Shown here: positions 43,724-51,873 of the stretch, piece by piece | How positions within the stretch are numbered: position 1 is the stretch's first letter | Layout of the letters: each line of letters opens with the position of its first letter | NCBI GenBank assembly: GCA_023459495.1 | Contig: JAEWTL010000093.1 | Location: 16,889-80,888, forward strand | Reading direction: 5' to 3' | DNA: 64,000 bases | Source: Bacillota bacterium | GTDB taxonomy: Bacteria; Bacillota; Clostridia; Christensenellales; SZUA-584 | Made by a program: the position numbers and the translations under genes | The notes under the pieces: model-generated | Seen by the model: only the letters and a program-made list of their open reading frames with translations | Database searches by the model: none | What the model was told of the DNA's origin: nothing

Positions 43724-43927
43724 TTAGTTCTGTGCCGCTTTGAGCTCGCGCTCGCGCAGTATCGTCTTCACCCGGGCGATGTCCTTCTTGGTGCTGTTGA
43801 TCACCATGACATTGCCAAGCTGTCCGGTCGCGTTCTGAAAACGCAGGTTAAACAGCTCCTGCTTTAAGTCCTTCAGCTTCAGCGTCAGCTCGTCGCTGCT
43901 CATTTCGTGCAACTTACTCGCTTTCAT
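43724..43927 (-). CDS. rpmC: 50S ribosomal protein L29
   Basis: 67 aa, [20 protein letters not shown], a helical hairpin at the exit tunnel. Start at 43927 overlaps the rplP end by 14 bases, giving the usual L29 length. Confidence 0.95.
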   Translation of the reverse strand: MKASKLHEMSSDELTLKLKDLKQELFNLRFQNATGQLGNVMVINSTKKDIARVKTILRERELKAAQN

Positions 43928-44417
43928 CCTGCTCACCATCCGTTTCTGCAACATCCTCGGTCACCGGCTTCTCCTTGAAGCTCATGTGCGAGAACGCATC
44001 GGCGTCAAAAGTTTCGTTCTTTACGATCTTGCACTTGATGGGCAGCTTGTATGCTGCGAGGCGCAGCGCCTCATGTGCAAGCTCTTCGGGAACGCCTGCG
44101 ATTTCAAACATCACGCGGCCCGGTTTCACCACGGCTACCCAGTACTCCGGGGAGCCCTTGCCGGAACCCATGCGCGTTTCGGCAGGTTTTTCCGTAATCG
44201 GCTTATGCGGGAAGATCTTGATCCACACATGTCCGCCGCGCTTGATATATCTTGTCATCGCGATACGAGCTGCTTCAATCTGGTTGCTCGTGATCCACGC
44301 GGGCTGCGTCGCTACCAAGCCAAATTCGCCGTAGCTGATCGTGTTGCCCTTCATGGCACGGCCCTTCATGCGGCCGCGATGCACTCTCCTGCGCTTAACC
44401 CTTTTTGGCATTAACAT
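43914..44417 (-). CDS. rplP: 50S ribosomal protein L16 with acidic C-terminal extension
   Basis: 167 aa, starting with canonical [15 protein letters not shown], eight bases from GGAGG. It is about 20-25 residues longer than usual: after [20 protein letters not shown] it adds an acidic tail ([17 protein letters not shown]). Overlaps rpsC upstream by 23 bases and rpmC downstream by 14. Organises the A-site region of the large subunit. Confidence 0.96.
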   Translation of the reverse strand: MLMPKRVKRRRVHRGRMKGRAMKGNTISYGEFGLVATQPAWITSNQIEAARIAMTRYIKRGGHVWIKIFPHKPITEKPAETRMGSGKGSPEYWVAVVKPGRVMFEIAGVPEELAHEALRLAAYKLPIKCKIVKNETFDADAFSHMSFKEKPVTEDVAETDGEQDESE

Positions 44418-45093
44418 TTTTGCTGCCTCCTTCCGCGGGGGTCTTAAACTTATCTCGGAGCGGATTGCCAAGGATCTCGCCCTTGTATATCCAGACCTTG
44501 CAGCCGATTCTGCCATAGGTCGTATGCGCTTCCGCAAAACCATAATCGATGTCCGCTCTGATCGTCTGCAGCGGGATCGAACCGTCGTGATATTTCTCAC
44601 TCCGGGCGATTTCCGCGCCGCCCAAACGGCCTGCACACACGGCTTTGATACCGAGCGCGCCGCCCTTCATGGCACGGCCGATGGATTGCTTCATGGCGCG
44701 GCGGAACGAGATGCGGCGCTCAAGCTGCTGAGCGATGCTCTCCGCTACGAGCTGCGCTTCGATATCCGGGCGCTTGACTTCGATGATGTTCAAAACAACG
44801 GCTTTGCCCGTCTGCTTGGACAGCTGCGCTTTCAATATATCCACGCCCTGTCCGCCCTTGCCGATCACGATGCCCGGCTTGGCGCAGTATACGCTCACCG
44901 TCAGCTTGTTGGCAGCGCGCTCCGTCTCGATCTTCGAGACGCCAGCCGCGTAAAGCTGCTTCTTGAGCTGCTTGCGGATTACGTTGTCTTCTTTGAGGTT
45001 GACGGCGAATTCGCCCTTCCTCGCAAACCAGCGGGCGTTCCAATCCTTGATCACGCCGACGCGCATGCCATGCGGGTTAACTTTCTGACCCAT
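44395..45093 (-). CDS. rpsC: 30S ribosomal protein S3
   Basis: 232 aa, [20 protein letters not shown]. The KH domain has the GKGGQGVD loop; the C-terminal domain includes [14 protein letters not shown]. Part of the mRNA entry helicase. Confidence 0.97.
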   Translation of the reverse strand: MGQKVNPHGMRVGVIKDWNARWFARKGEFAVNLKEDNVIRKQLKKQLYAAGVSKIETERAANKLTVSVYCAKPGIVIGKGGQGVDILKAQLSKQTGKAVVLNIIEVKRPDIEAQLVAESIAQQLERRISFRRAMKQSIGRAMKGGALGIKAVCAGRLGGAEIARSEKYHDGSIPLQTIRADIDYGFAEAHTTYGRIGCKVWIYKGEILGNPLRDKFKTPAEGGSKNVNAKKG

Positions 45094-45096
45094 AGG

Positions 45097-45495
45097 TTAA
45101 GATTCCTCCTTGACTGCACTGTCCAGAATGATGGTGATATGGCTCGAACGCTTGCGGATGCGGAACGCCTTGCCATGGTCCATGGGGCGGAAACGCCTCA
45201 TTGTGGGACCCTGATCCGCGAACACTTCCGCTACGATGAGATCGTCCCGGAGCAGTCCCTGGTTGTTCTCCGCGTTGGCGATCGCGCTGTTCAACAGCTT
45301 CTCTACCACAGGGCTGGCCGCTTTGGGCGTGGCTTTCAGAATCGCCATCGCTTCCATCACCTTTTTGCCGCGGATGAGGTCAATCACGATCTTGACCTTG
45401 CTGGCCGAAATGCGCACGTACTTGACCTTTGCGCACGGCCGCTTATCTTTTTCCTGCTGCCTAGCTTTCGCTTTTTCTCTCTGACGAGTTGCCAT
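45097..45495 (-). CDS. rplV: 50S ribosomal protein L22
   Basis: 132 aa with [20 protein letters not shown] and the exit-tunnel loop. The first 20 residues are a basic Gln-rich extension ([19 protein letters not shown]). Confidence 0.96.
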   Translation of the reverse strand: MATRQREKAKARQQEKDKRPCAKVKYVRISASKVKIVIDLIRGKKVMEAMAILKATPKAASPVVEKLLNSAIANAENNQGLLRDDLIVAEVFADQGPTMRRFRPMDHGKAFRIRKRSSHITIILDSAVKEES

Positions 45496-45514
45496 TCTTT
45501 ACTCCTCTCCGGGC

Positions 45515-45793
45515 TTACCGGGAACCGGTCTTTTTATCGCCCGCGTGACCGCGGAACGTTCTCGTCGGCGCAAATTCCCCGAGCTTGTGTCCAACCATAT
45601 CTTCCGTGATATATACCGGCACAAACTTGTGTCCGTCATGCACTGCTACGGTGTGTCCCACCATATCCGGGAATATCGTGGATGACCTGGACCAGGTCTT
45701 GAGCACCTTTTTCTCGTTCTTTTCGTTCATCTGCTGCAGTCTTGACAGCAGCTTCGGATCTACGAAAGGACCCTTTTTAACCGATCTGCTCAT
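45515..45793 (-). CDS. rpsS: 30S ribosomal protein S19
   Basis: 92 aa, [20 protein letters not shown], ending [15 protein letters not shown]. Head protein near the A-site tRNA. Confidence 0.97.
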   Translation of the reverse strand: MSRSVKKGPFVDPKLLSRLQQMNEKNEKKVLKTWSRSSTIFPDMVGHTVAVHDGHKFVPVYITEDMVGHKLGEFAPTRTFRGHAGDKKTGSR

Positions 45794-45808
45794 ATCCTTC
45801 TCCTTATC

Positions 45809-46639
45809 CTACTTGTTCCTGCGCCGTACGATATACTTATCCGAAGCGTTCTTCGTCTTCCTCGTCTTGTAACCCAAGGTCGGCTTGCCCCACGGGGTAA
45901 CCGGTCCGGGACGGCCGATCGGCGCTTTGCCTTCGCCGCCGCCGTGCGGATGGTCTACTGGGTTCATGACCGAGCCGCGGACCGTCGGGCGGATGCCCAT
46001 GTGGCGCTTGCGGCCGGCTTTACCAAGGTTGACGTTCTCCTGGTCGATGTTGCCGACCTGGCCGATGGTCGCCTTGGCGTTCTGCAGGATCATGCGAACT
46101 TCGCCGGAGGGCAGGCGCACCTGAGCGTAAGCGCCTTCTTTAGCCATCAGCTGCGCTGCGTTACCCGCGCTGCGCACGAGCTGGCCGCCCTTGCCGGGCT
46201 TCAGCTCGACGTTGTGGATCAGCGTGCCCAGCGGGATGTCCTTCAAATAAAGCGCGTTACCCGGCTTGATGTCGGCACCTTCGCCCGACATAATCGCATC
46301 GCCCACGTTCATGCCGTAGGGCGCGAGGATGTAGCGCTTTTCGCCGTCCGCGTACTGCAGCAGCGCGATGTGCGCCGTGCGGTTCGGGTCATATTCGATC
46401 GTGGCAACCTTGGCCGGCACGCCGTCCTTGTTGCGCTTGAAATCGATGATGCGGTATTTCTGTCTGTTGCCGCCGCCATGATGACGAACGGTGATGCGGC
46501 CGTACATGTTGCGGCCAGCGGTCTTCTTGATGGGTTCCAGAAGCGACTTCTGGGGCTCCGAGCAGGTGATCTCCTCATACGCAGAGACCGTCATGCCGCG
46601 GCGGCCGGGTGAAGTCGGTTTGTAAATCTTGATAGCCAT
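45809..46639 (-). CDS. rplB: 50S ribosomal protein L2
   Basis: 276 aa, [15 protein letters not shown], with the conserved [19 protein letters not shown] loop near the peptidyl transferase centre. Confidence 0.98.
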   Translation of the reverse strand: MAIKIYKPTSPGRRGMTVSAYEEITCSEPQKSLLEPIKKTAGRNMYGRITVRHHGGGNRQKYRIIDFKRNKDGVPAKVATIEYDPNRTAHIALLQYADGEKRYILAPYGMNVGDAIMSGEGADIKPGNALYLKDIPLGTLIHNVELKPGKGGQLVRSAGNAAQLMAKEGAYAQVRLPSGEVRMILQNAKATIGQVGNIDQENVNLGKAGRKRHMGIRPTVRGSVMNPVDHPHGGGEGKAPIGRPGPVTPWGKPTLGYKTRKTKNASDKYIVRRRNK

Positions 46640-46660
46640 GGCTTTTCTCCTCCCTTAGCC

Positions 46661-46954
46661 TTACTGCGACAACGAATCGAAGAACTCGATGGACTTGGAG
46701 CCCTTCTTAAGCGTGACGAAGGCTTTCTTGGTTTCGGGCCTGCGGCCGATATGCTGTCCCTGGCGCTTCAGTTTGCCCATGTTGCGCAGCGTGTTAACCT
46801 TGGCGACCTTGACGCCAAAGATCTCCTCAACCGCTTTGCCGATCTGCGTGCGGTTGGCGCGGGTATCTACGAGAAAAGTGTACTTTTTAAACGCGATGTC
46901 GTCGTAGCTCTTCTCGGTGAGAACTGGCTTTAAGATGATGTCTCTCGCTTCCAT
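46661..46954 (-). CDS. rplW: 50S ribosomal protein L23
   Basis: 97 aa, DIILKPVLTEKSYDDIAFKK, docking site for trigger factor and SRP at the tunnel exit. Overlaps the rplD stop by one base (TAATG). Confidence 0.97.
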   Translation of the reverse strand: MEARDIILKPVLTEKSYDDIAFKKYTFLVDTRANRTQIGKAVEEIFGVKVAKVNTLRNMGKLKRQGQHIGRRPETKKAFVTLKKGSKSIEFFDSLSQ

Positions 46955-47574
46955 TACGCAAAAACCTCCTCGACCTTTTTCACGGCGTCCTGCGTGATCA
47001 CGAGCTTGGTATAGTTCAAAAGATCGTAGACGTTGAGGCAGTCTGCCGGCAGCGTCTTGACGCCCGGGATGTTGTTCGACGCGCGCACGACGGTTTCGTT
47101 AGCAGCGCCGGTAACCACAAGCGCCTTTTCCGCGCTGAAGTTGTTCAGGATTCCCGCCATCAGCTTGGTCTTGGGGGCGTCCAGCTTGAGCTCGTCAAGC
47201 ACGATGATGTCGCCGTCAGCGACCTTCATCGACAGCGCGCTCTTGAGTGCAAGGCGTTTCACCTTGCGGTTAACCTTCTGGCTGTAGTCGCGCGGCTTCA
47301 CCGCGAAGACCATGCCGCCCTTGCGCATTACCGGGCTGCGCGAGGAGCCTTGGCGCGCACGGCCGGTTCCCTTCTGCCGGAAGGGTTTGATGCCGCCGCC
47401 GCTGACTTCTGCGCGGGTGAGCGCACTCTGCGTGCCCTGACGCCTGTTTGCCAACTGCGCCACAACCACCTGATGCATGACGGCTTCGTTGACTTCTACG
47501 CCGAAGATTTCGTCATTCAGTTCGATCGTACCGGCTTCGGTGCCGTCGGTCTTATATAAAGATACTTTGGGCAT
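46954..47574 (-). CDS. rplD: 50S ribosomal protein L4
   Basis: 206 aa, [19 protein letters not shown], with the tunnel-lining loop [20 protein letters not shown]. Start at 47574, nine bases from AAAGGAA; a GTG three codons upstream is less well placed. Confidence 0.96.
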   Translation of the reverse strand: MPKVSLYKTDGTEAGTIELNDEIFGVEVNEAVMHQVVVAQLANRRQGTQSALTRAEVSGGGIKPFRQKGTGRARQGSSRSPVMRKGGMVFAVKPRDYSQKVNRKVKRLALKSALSMKVADGDIIVLDELKLDAPKTKLMAGILNNFSAEKALVVTGAANETVVRASNNIPGVKTLPADCLNVYDLLNYTKLVITQDAVKKVEEVFA

Positions 47575-47593
47575 GTCGTTCACTTCCTTTTCT

Positions 47594-48223
47594 TTAGCTG
47601 TGCTTTACGGCCTTGGTGATGGAAAGCAGCGTGCCTCTGGGGCCCGGAACCGCGCCCTTGACGAGCAGCACGTTCTTGTCTGCATCCACTTCGACGACCG
47701 TCAGGTTCTGCACCGTGACCGTCTCCGAACCGCCGTGGCCCGGCTTACGCAGGCCCTTGATCACGCGGGACGGGTTGGAAGAAGCACCGCTGCTGCCCGG
47801 GATACGCTTGCTCTTGGAGCCGTGCGTCATGGGGCCGCGTGCCTTGCCGTAACGCGCAATTACACCCTGCATTCCCTTGCCCTTGGAAGTGCCCTGCACG
47901 TCAACGACGTCACCCTTCTCAAATACGTCTGCCTTGATCTCCTGTCCGAGTTCAAACGCGTTTGCGTCTTCCACATGGTATTCTTTAAGGCTGCGCTTCA
48001 AAGGAGCGCCCGCCTTCTTGATGTGACCCGCGACCGGCTTGGTGACGAGCTTCTCGCGGATATCGCCGAAGCCCACCTGGATCGCGTTATACCCGTCGGT
48101 CTCGGCGGTCTTTTTCTGTGTAACCACGCAAGGACCTGCCTCCACGACCGTCACGGGAACCACCGTGCCGTCCGCGAGGAAGATCTGCGTCATGCCTATC
48201 TTTTTGCCCAATATCGCTTTCAT
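47594..48223 (-). CDS. rplC: 50S ribosomal protein L3
   Basis: 209 aa, [20 protein letters not shown], with the KGKGMQGVI and [20 protein letters not shown] segments. Early assembly protein. AAGGGGG site before the ATG. Confidence 0.97.
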   Translation of the reverse strand: MKAILGKKIGMTQIFLADGTVVPVTVVEAGPCVVTQKKTAETDGYNAIQVGFGDIREKLVTKPVAGHIKKAGAPLKRSLKEYHVEDANAFELGQEIKADVFEKGDVVDVQGTSKGKGMQGVIARYGKARGPMTHGSKSKRIPGSSGASSNPSRVIKGLRKPGHGGSETVTVQNLTVVEVDADKNVLLVKGAVPGPRGTLLSITKAVKHS

Positions 48224-48236
48224 CTGCGCATCCCCC

Positions 48237-48545
48237 TTACAGCTTGATCTCGATGTCCACGCCGGAGGGCAGATCCAGCCGCATCAGAGCGTCGGTCGTC
48301 TTCGATGTGGCTTCTAAAATGTCAATCAGCCTTTTGTGCGTTTTGATCTCGAACTGCTCCCGCGAGTCCTTGTACTTGTGCGGCGCGCGCAGTATGGTTA
48401 CAACTTCTTTCTGCGTCGGCAGCGGAATCGGCCCCGAAACCTTTGCGCCTGTGCGCTTCGCCGTATCGACGATCTTGCTCGCCGACTGGTCGATCAGGTT
48501 GTAATCGTAGGCTTTAAGCTTGATTCTGATCTTCTGAGTCGCCAT
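48237..48545 (-). CDS. rpsJ: 30S ribosomal protein S10
   Basis: 102 aa, [20 protein letters not shown]. First gene of the super-operon; it also serves as NusE in antitermination complexes. Start at 48545 behind AAGGAGGAG. Confidence 0.97.
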   Translation of the reverse strand: MATQKIRIKLKAYDYNLIDQSASKIVDTAKRTGAKVSGPIPLPTQKEVVTILRAPHKYKDSREQFEIKTHKRLIDILEATSKTTDALMRLDLPSGVDIEIKL

Positions 48546-48735
48546 GTTTCTCCTCCTTACGCTTGCACCCCGTATACACGCTTCCGTGTGTGTCACTACC
48601 TTCTTTTTCGCGGCTTTTGGCCGCGAGGGGTGTTGTCCTTGTATTGGACGGACAGTCCGCGGAAATTACCCGGAAGCGTTTTCTCCGGCAACTTCCCGCT
48701 TCAACCTGCCGCCGCGCCTTCTTCAGAACGCAGCG
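48546..48735 (-). promoter_or_regulatory. About 190-nt leader of the S10 operon
   Basis: Between the promoter and rpsJ there is a long leader with at least one strong hairpin (TCGCGGC/GCCGCGA arms with a CAAAA loop, near 48614-48634) and a GC-rich upstream part. No T-run follows the hairpin, so it is not a plain terminator. It could be a ribosomal-protein binding leader, which is inference. Confidence 0.4.
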
Positions 48736-48740
48736 TTAAG

Positions 48741-48769
48741 ATTATATTATAGTCAATAATCAATTGCAA
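48741..48769 (-). promoter_or_regulatory. Promoter of the S10/spc/alpha super-operon
   Basis: Minus strand -35 TTGCAA (48764-48769), 17-base spacer, -10 TATAAT (48741-48746). No other good promoter is seen until rplQ. The stretch 48770-48980 upstream shows no gene. Confidence 0.75.
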
Positions 48770-48980
48770 GCGTTTTTTTGTCGAACGTGCAAAAATGCTT
48801 AAATTCTGCGTCAGTCCACCTTTTCCGCAGAAGCAGAACCATTTTACCGCTATTATGTCCCATTGTAAACAGTGAAAAACATTACATGTCGGCTTTTAGC
48901 CATATTCAGTTTTATTGCAGATAATCATATGCCTTCCGTGTACGAGGCCTGCAAATCATTCGGACCGAGACAGCAGACAT

Positions 48981-49019
48981 AAAAAATGAAGCATGCTGCG
49001 CGTGATGCAGATGCTTCAT
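48981..49019 (-). terminator. Terminator of the tetR-FAD enzyme operon
   Basis: On the minus strand, perfect 9-bp arms ATGAAGCAT (49011-49019) and ATGCTTCAT (48986-48994) followed by TTTTTA. Confidence 0.85.
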
Positions 49020-49050
49020 TATATATAGCATTAATTCGTTTGGCGTCGCT

Positions 49051-50532
49051 TTATTCAAACTTCACGCCGTACCGCATGCACAGCCGCTGCGCCGCAAAAC
49101 GGGCCGATGGCGCGGCGCTTGGCAGTCCGCCCGGCGGCAGCGTCCAGATACCTGCCATGAGGAAATGGTCCAGACCTTCCAGCATGCCCGGGAAATACCG
49201 CGGCACATCCTTTCCGCCGTTGCCCCACGTCATCCACGAGCCGCGCCATGCATTGCAGTAGCGCTCATAAGTCATTGGCGTTACCACATCGGTGACTTCG
49301 ATATGACCTTTGGCTTCGGGGAAGCGCTGGGCCAGCATCTCAACCGCGTCCTCCTCCAGCCGCTTCTTTTCGGCCTTGTAGCGATCTTTGTCCTCATGCG
49401 CTGCCTTCCAGAAATCATAGTCCGCGGGATAATAGCACACCATCACGGTCTTGCCTTCCGGTGCCATGGTCTTGTCAAAGCCGTAATGCATCAGTGATGC
49501 GCGCGAAGTCTCGATGCCGCTCAGCGTTACCGGCTTTTCGCGTTCCATATCAACAGCGCGGCATACGTACGGAATATCCGTATCCACGCCCATAAATACG
49601 AGCGCACAGGTAGGCGTGGGATACTTCTTAGGCTGGCTGAAAAGATTCTCATACATCGGCGGCGTATACTTGTCTTCCAGCATTCCTTTGAGCGTTGTAT
49701 ATCCGTCCGCACACGAAACGACCTCATCCGCGAAATGCTCGCTGCCATCCGCGAGACGGATGCCCACAGCACTGCCGTCCTTAATGATGATCCTTTCTAC
49801 ACGGGCACGATAATTTACCTTGCCGCCCAGCGAGAGATACTTTTTCTCCATCCGCAGCGCCATCGCACGCGAGCCGCCCTCCGGGAAACCGCAATCGCCC
49901 GCATTCATGCCTCCCAGCGTGGAGAGGATCGCGACCGCCGTATAATCGCCCGGTATGCTCGCAAGGATCGCATTTTTCAGCAGCGGATTTTTAAACCGGT
50001 CCGCCAGCTCCCTCATCGTAATCTTGTTGTATCCGGACATCTTCATGATGCCACCGATATTCTCCGCCGCAAACCTGAGTCCGTCACCCATGGTCATCAT
50101 ATCCATGGGCTTATCGATCGGCATGCTGAAATCACCCAGCGCGCGCACGGCTGCGCACAGCTTTCTGATCTCCTTTTTGTCCTCCGGTGCGATCTCCAGC
50201 AGATGCTTCTCCAGCTTATCCGCATCGGTATAGAACGTTACGGCCTTGCCGCCTTCCTCGTAGCGCATATAGGCGTCGTGGTTGATGATGCGCACCGAGT
50301 CATCCAGCGCACCGTTATCGCGCCACAGGCCATTGAGCGCTGTGCCCGGCTTGGTACCTATCAGCCAGTGAATGCATCCGTCGAAGTGGTACTCCTTGCG
50401 GTCCCAGCCGGTGCATTCGCCGCCTGCCATATGGTTCATTTCAAAGATTTCCGTCTCAAAGCCATTGCGCTGCAGATCGATGCCGCAGGTCATTCCGGCG
50501 ATACCCGCGCCGATGATGATTACTTTCTTCAT
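49051..50532 (-). CDS. Phytoene-desaturase-like FAD-dependent oxidoreductase
   Basis: 493-aa flavoprotein of the CrtI/retinol saturase-like group. The N-terminal FAD motif is VIIIGAGIAGMTCGIDLQRNG, followed by E/D-rich AGGECTGWDR. The C terminus has the second FAD motif (LMAGIWTLPPGGLPSAAPSAR). It is not near any carotenoid genes, so the substrate is unknown (a polyunsaturated lipid or similar is a guess). Start at 50532, eight bases from GGAGG. It follows tetR by 19 bases and is probably repressed by it. Confidence 0.8.
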   Translation of the reverse strand: MKKVIIIGAGIAGMTCGIDLQRNGFETEIFEMNHMAGGECTGWDRKEYHFDGCIHWLIGTKPGTALNGLWRDNGALDDSVRIINHDAYMRYEEGGKAVTFYTDADKLEKHLLEIAPEDKKEIRKLCAAVRALGDFSMPIDKPMDMMTMGDGLRFAAENIGGIMKMSGYNKITMRELADRFKNPLLKNAILASIPGDYTAVAILSTLGGMNAGDCGFPEGGSRAMALRMEKKYLSLGGKVNYRARVERIIIKDGSAVGIRLADGSEHFADEVVSCADGYTTLKGMLEDKYTPPMYENLFSQPKKYPTPTCALVFMGVDTDIPYVCRAVDMEREKPVTLSGIETSRASLMHYGFDKTMAPEGKTVMVCYYPADYDFWKAAHEDKDRYKAEKKRLEEDAVEMLAQRFPEAKGHIEVTDVVTPMTYERYCNAWRGSWMTWGNGGKDVPRYFPGMLEGLDHFLMAGIWTLPPGGLPSAAPSARFAAQRLCMRYGVKFE

Positions 50533-50551
50533 ATTATAAACCTCCAATAAT

Positions 50552-51154
50552 TTAGCACTTCTTAACCATATTTACGAGCAGCTCAGGGTCCGGCATGGAA
50601 AAGTTGTCTGCCGACAGCTTATACAGCGCAAGCCCTTGAATCGCCGCGAAGAATGCCACTGCCATATCGACCGTATTACCGGAAGCCACCTCGCCTGCGT
50701 CCTGTCCGGCTTTTAAGACCCGCGCCATGGACTGTACGGCGATGCTGGAGGTGGCCATCAGTGCCTTGTGCGCTTCGTCAGTGTTCTCCATCACGGAAGC
50801 ATGGATTACGATCAGGAAGTAGTACGCAGAATCCGCATAGCTCTCCATGCCGCCCAAGATGTACCGCGCCGTCTGGCGCACCTTCTCGATGGGCGGCATA
50901 TCCATCGCCTCCACCGCCATAACCGACTCCGACGATGTATCCATCGCCCGCTTCAGCAGTACGTAGAATATCTCCTCTTTGGATTTAAAATAATGGTACA
51001 CGAGGCCGTGGCTCATCCCGGCCCGCGCCACGATATCGCTGATCTTGGTCGCGGCAAACCCCTTGGCCGCAAACGCCTTGAGCGCCGCGGAGAGTATCTG
51101 CTCCCTGCGCTCGTCCTTGATCATCTCATTCTGTTCTTCATTTCTTGGGCTCAT
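50552..51154 (-). CDS. TetR-family transcriptional regulator
   Basis: 200 aa. N-terminal helix-turn-helix (ISDIVARAGMSHGLVYHYFK), then a variable ligand-binding domain. It is the first gene of an operon with the FAD enzyme. A 24-bp near-perfect inverted repeat at the promoter start (51166-51189) is the likely operator, pointing to autoregulation and ligand-controlled expression of the enzyme. AAAGGAG site before the ATG. Confidence 0.88.
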   Translation of the reverse strand: MSPRNEEQNEMIKDERREQILSAALKAFAAKGFAATKISDIVARAGMSHGLVYHYFKSKEEIFYVLLKRAMDTSSESVMAVEAMDMPPIEKVRQTARYILGGMESYADSAYYFLIVIHASVMENTDEAHKALMATSSIAVQSMARVLKAGQDAGEVASGNTVDMAVAFFAAIQGLALYKLSADNFSMPDPELLVNMVKKC

Positions 51155-51165
51155 TCCGCTCTCCT

Positions 51166-51189
51166 TTGATTGACTTATCAGTCGATCAA
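51166..51189. promoter_or_regulatory. TetR-type operator
   Basis: Two 10-base arms, TTGATTGACT and AGTCGATCAA, with a 4-base centre, match at 9 of 10 positions. It sits just downstream of the -10, 11 bases before the tetR start. Confidence 0.75.
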
Positions 51190-51190
51190 C

Positions 51191-51218
51191 ATTATAGCTG
51201 TTTTTCGTCTACTGTCAA
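51191..51218 (-). promoter_or_regulatory. Promoter of tetR and the FAD enzyme
   Basis: Minus strand -35 TTGACA (51213-51218), 16-base spacer, -10 TATAAT (51191-51196), immediately beside the operator. Confidence 0.75.
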
Positions 51219-51230
51219 TACCGCGCAATA

Positions 51231-51254
51231 AAAAAACCGGCAACTCTCAGCCGG
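51231..51254 (-). terminator. Terminator of the PepSY-like lipoprotein gene
   Basis: On the minus strand, CCGGC/GCCGG arms with an 8-base loop are followed by seven T, about 30 bases past the stop. Confidence 0.7.
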
Positions 51255-51283
51255 AAGTTAAAATCGCATCTTAAATCAAGCGG

Positions 51284-51643
51284 TTATGAGAGATACACCC
51301 GGAATATCTCGCCGCTGTAGGCGTCAACCATGACCAGAATACCGTAAACGCCAGGTTGGTCAGGTTGGTTCTGAACTGTATAAGTGAACCTGACAGCCCA
51401 AACGATCGTATCTTTCAATGTCATCAGCTCACATGGTTTGTTTTTATCAAGCTGGATGTTTTCCGCCGCCAATTCTGCCGCCATGCTCTTCGCTTTCTCC
51501 AGAGCGATCGCCTCCGCAGATTCTGTGGAGATCTTCCCATCGGCGGCGGCAAAGTCAGGTGTCACCGTTTCATCCATCTGAGCGCATGCTGAAAAAGCGA
51601 TGGTAAGAGTGATTACAATGATAATGAGCATCGTTCTTTTCAT
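51284..51643 (-). CDS. Small PepSY-like lipoprotein
   Basis: 119 aa. The signal peptide ends in a lipobox, AFSAC, with the lipidated C20. The mature part is one PepSY-like fold: ESAEAIALEKAK helix, then strands, ending YGILVMVDAYSGEIFRVYLS (the family's VDA.TGE motif). PepSY domains often inhibit or sense proteases outside the membrane, but the partner here is unknown. Start at 51643 with GGGAG upstream. Confidence 0.75.
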   Translation of the reverse strand: MKRTMLIIIVITLTIAFSACAQMDETVTPDFAAADGKISTESAEAIALEKAKSMAAELAAENIQLDKNKPCELMTLKDTIVWAVRFTYTVQNQPDQPGVYGILVMVDAYSGEIFRVYLS

Positions 51644-51810
51644 ACGTATCTCCCGTAAGGTATGAGTAAGCCTTCCATCAATAATACAACATAGACTGAT
51701 CAATCCTTGCACACAGCTGATAATCTTCTATATTATACCGTGTTCTAATACGTGCGCAAGCGCACCGTCCTTCGGCTATGCCATCCCGCGCGTTTTGCCA
51801 AGCCATCCGA

Positions 51811-51840
51811 TTGACTTATTTTGCGCGTTTCATGTATAAT
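51811..51840 (+). promoter_or_regulatory. Promoter of the short alaS
   Basis: -35 TTGACT (51811-51816), 18-base spacer, -10 TATAAT (51835-51840). The 5' leader is short, with no T-box element. Confidence 0.7.
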
Positions 51841-51873
51841 CGTTGGGATATGAAGCGTTGAGGAGAAAAGACA

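Noticed and set aside
44341..45609. 422-codon plus-strand frame opposite rpsC-rplV
   Set aside because: Lies entirely antisense to ribosomal protein genes.
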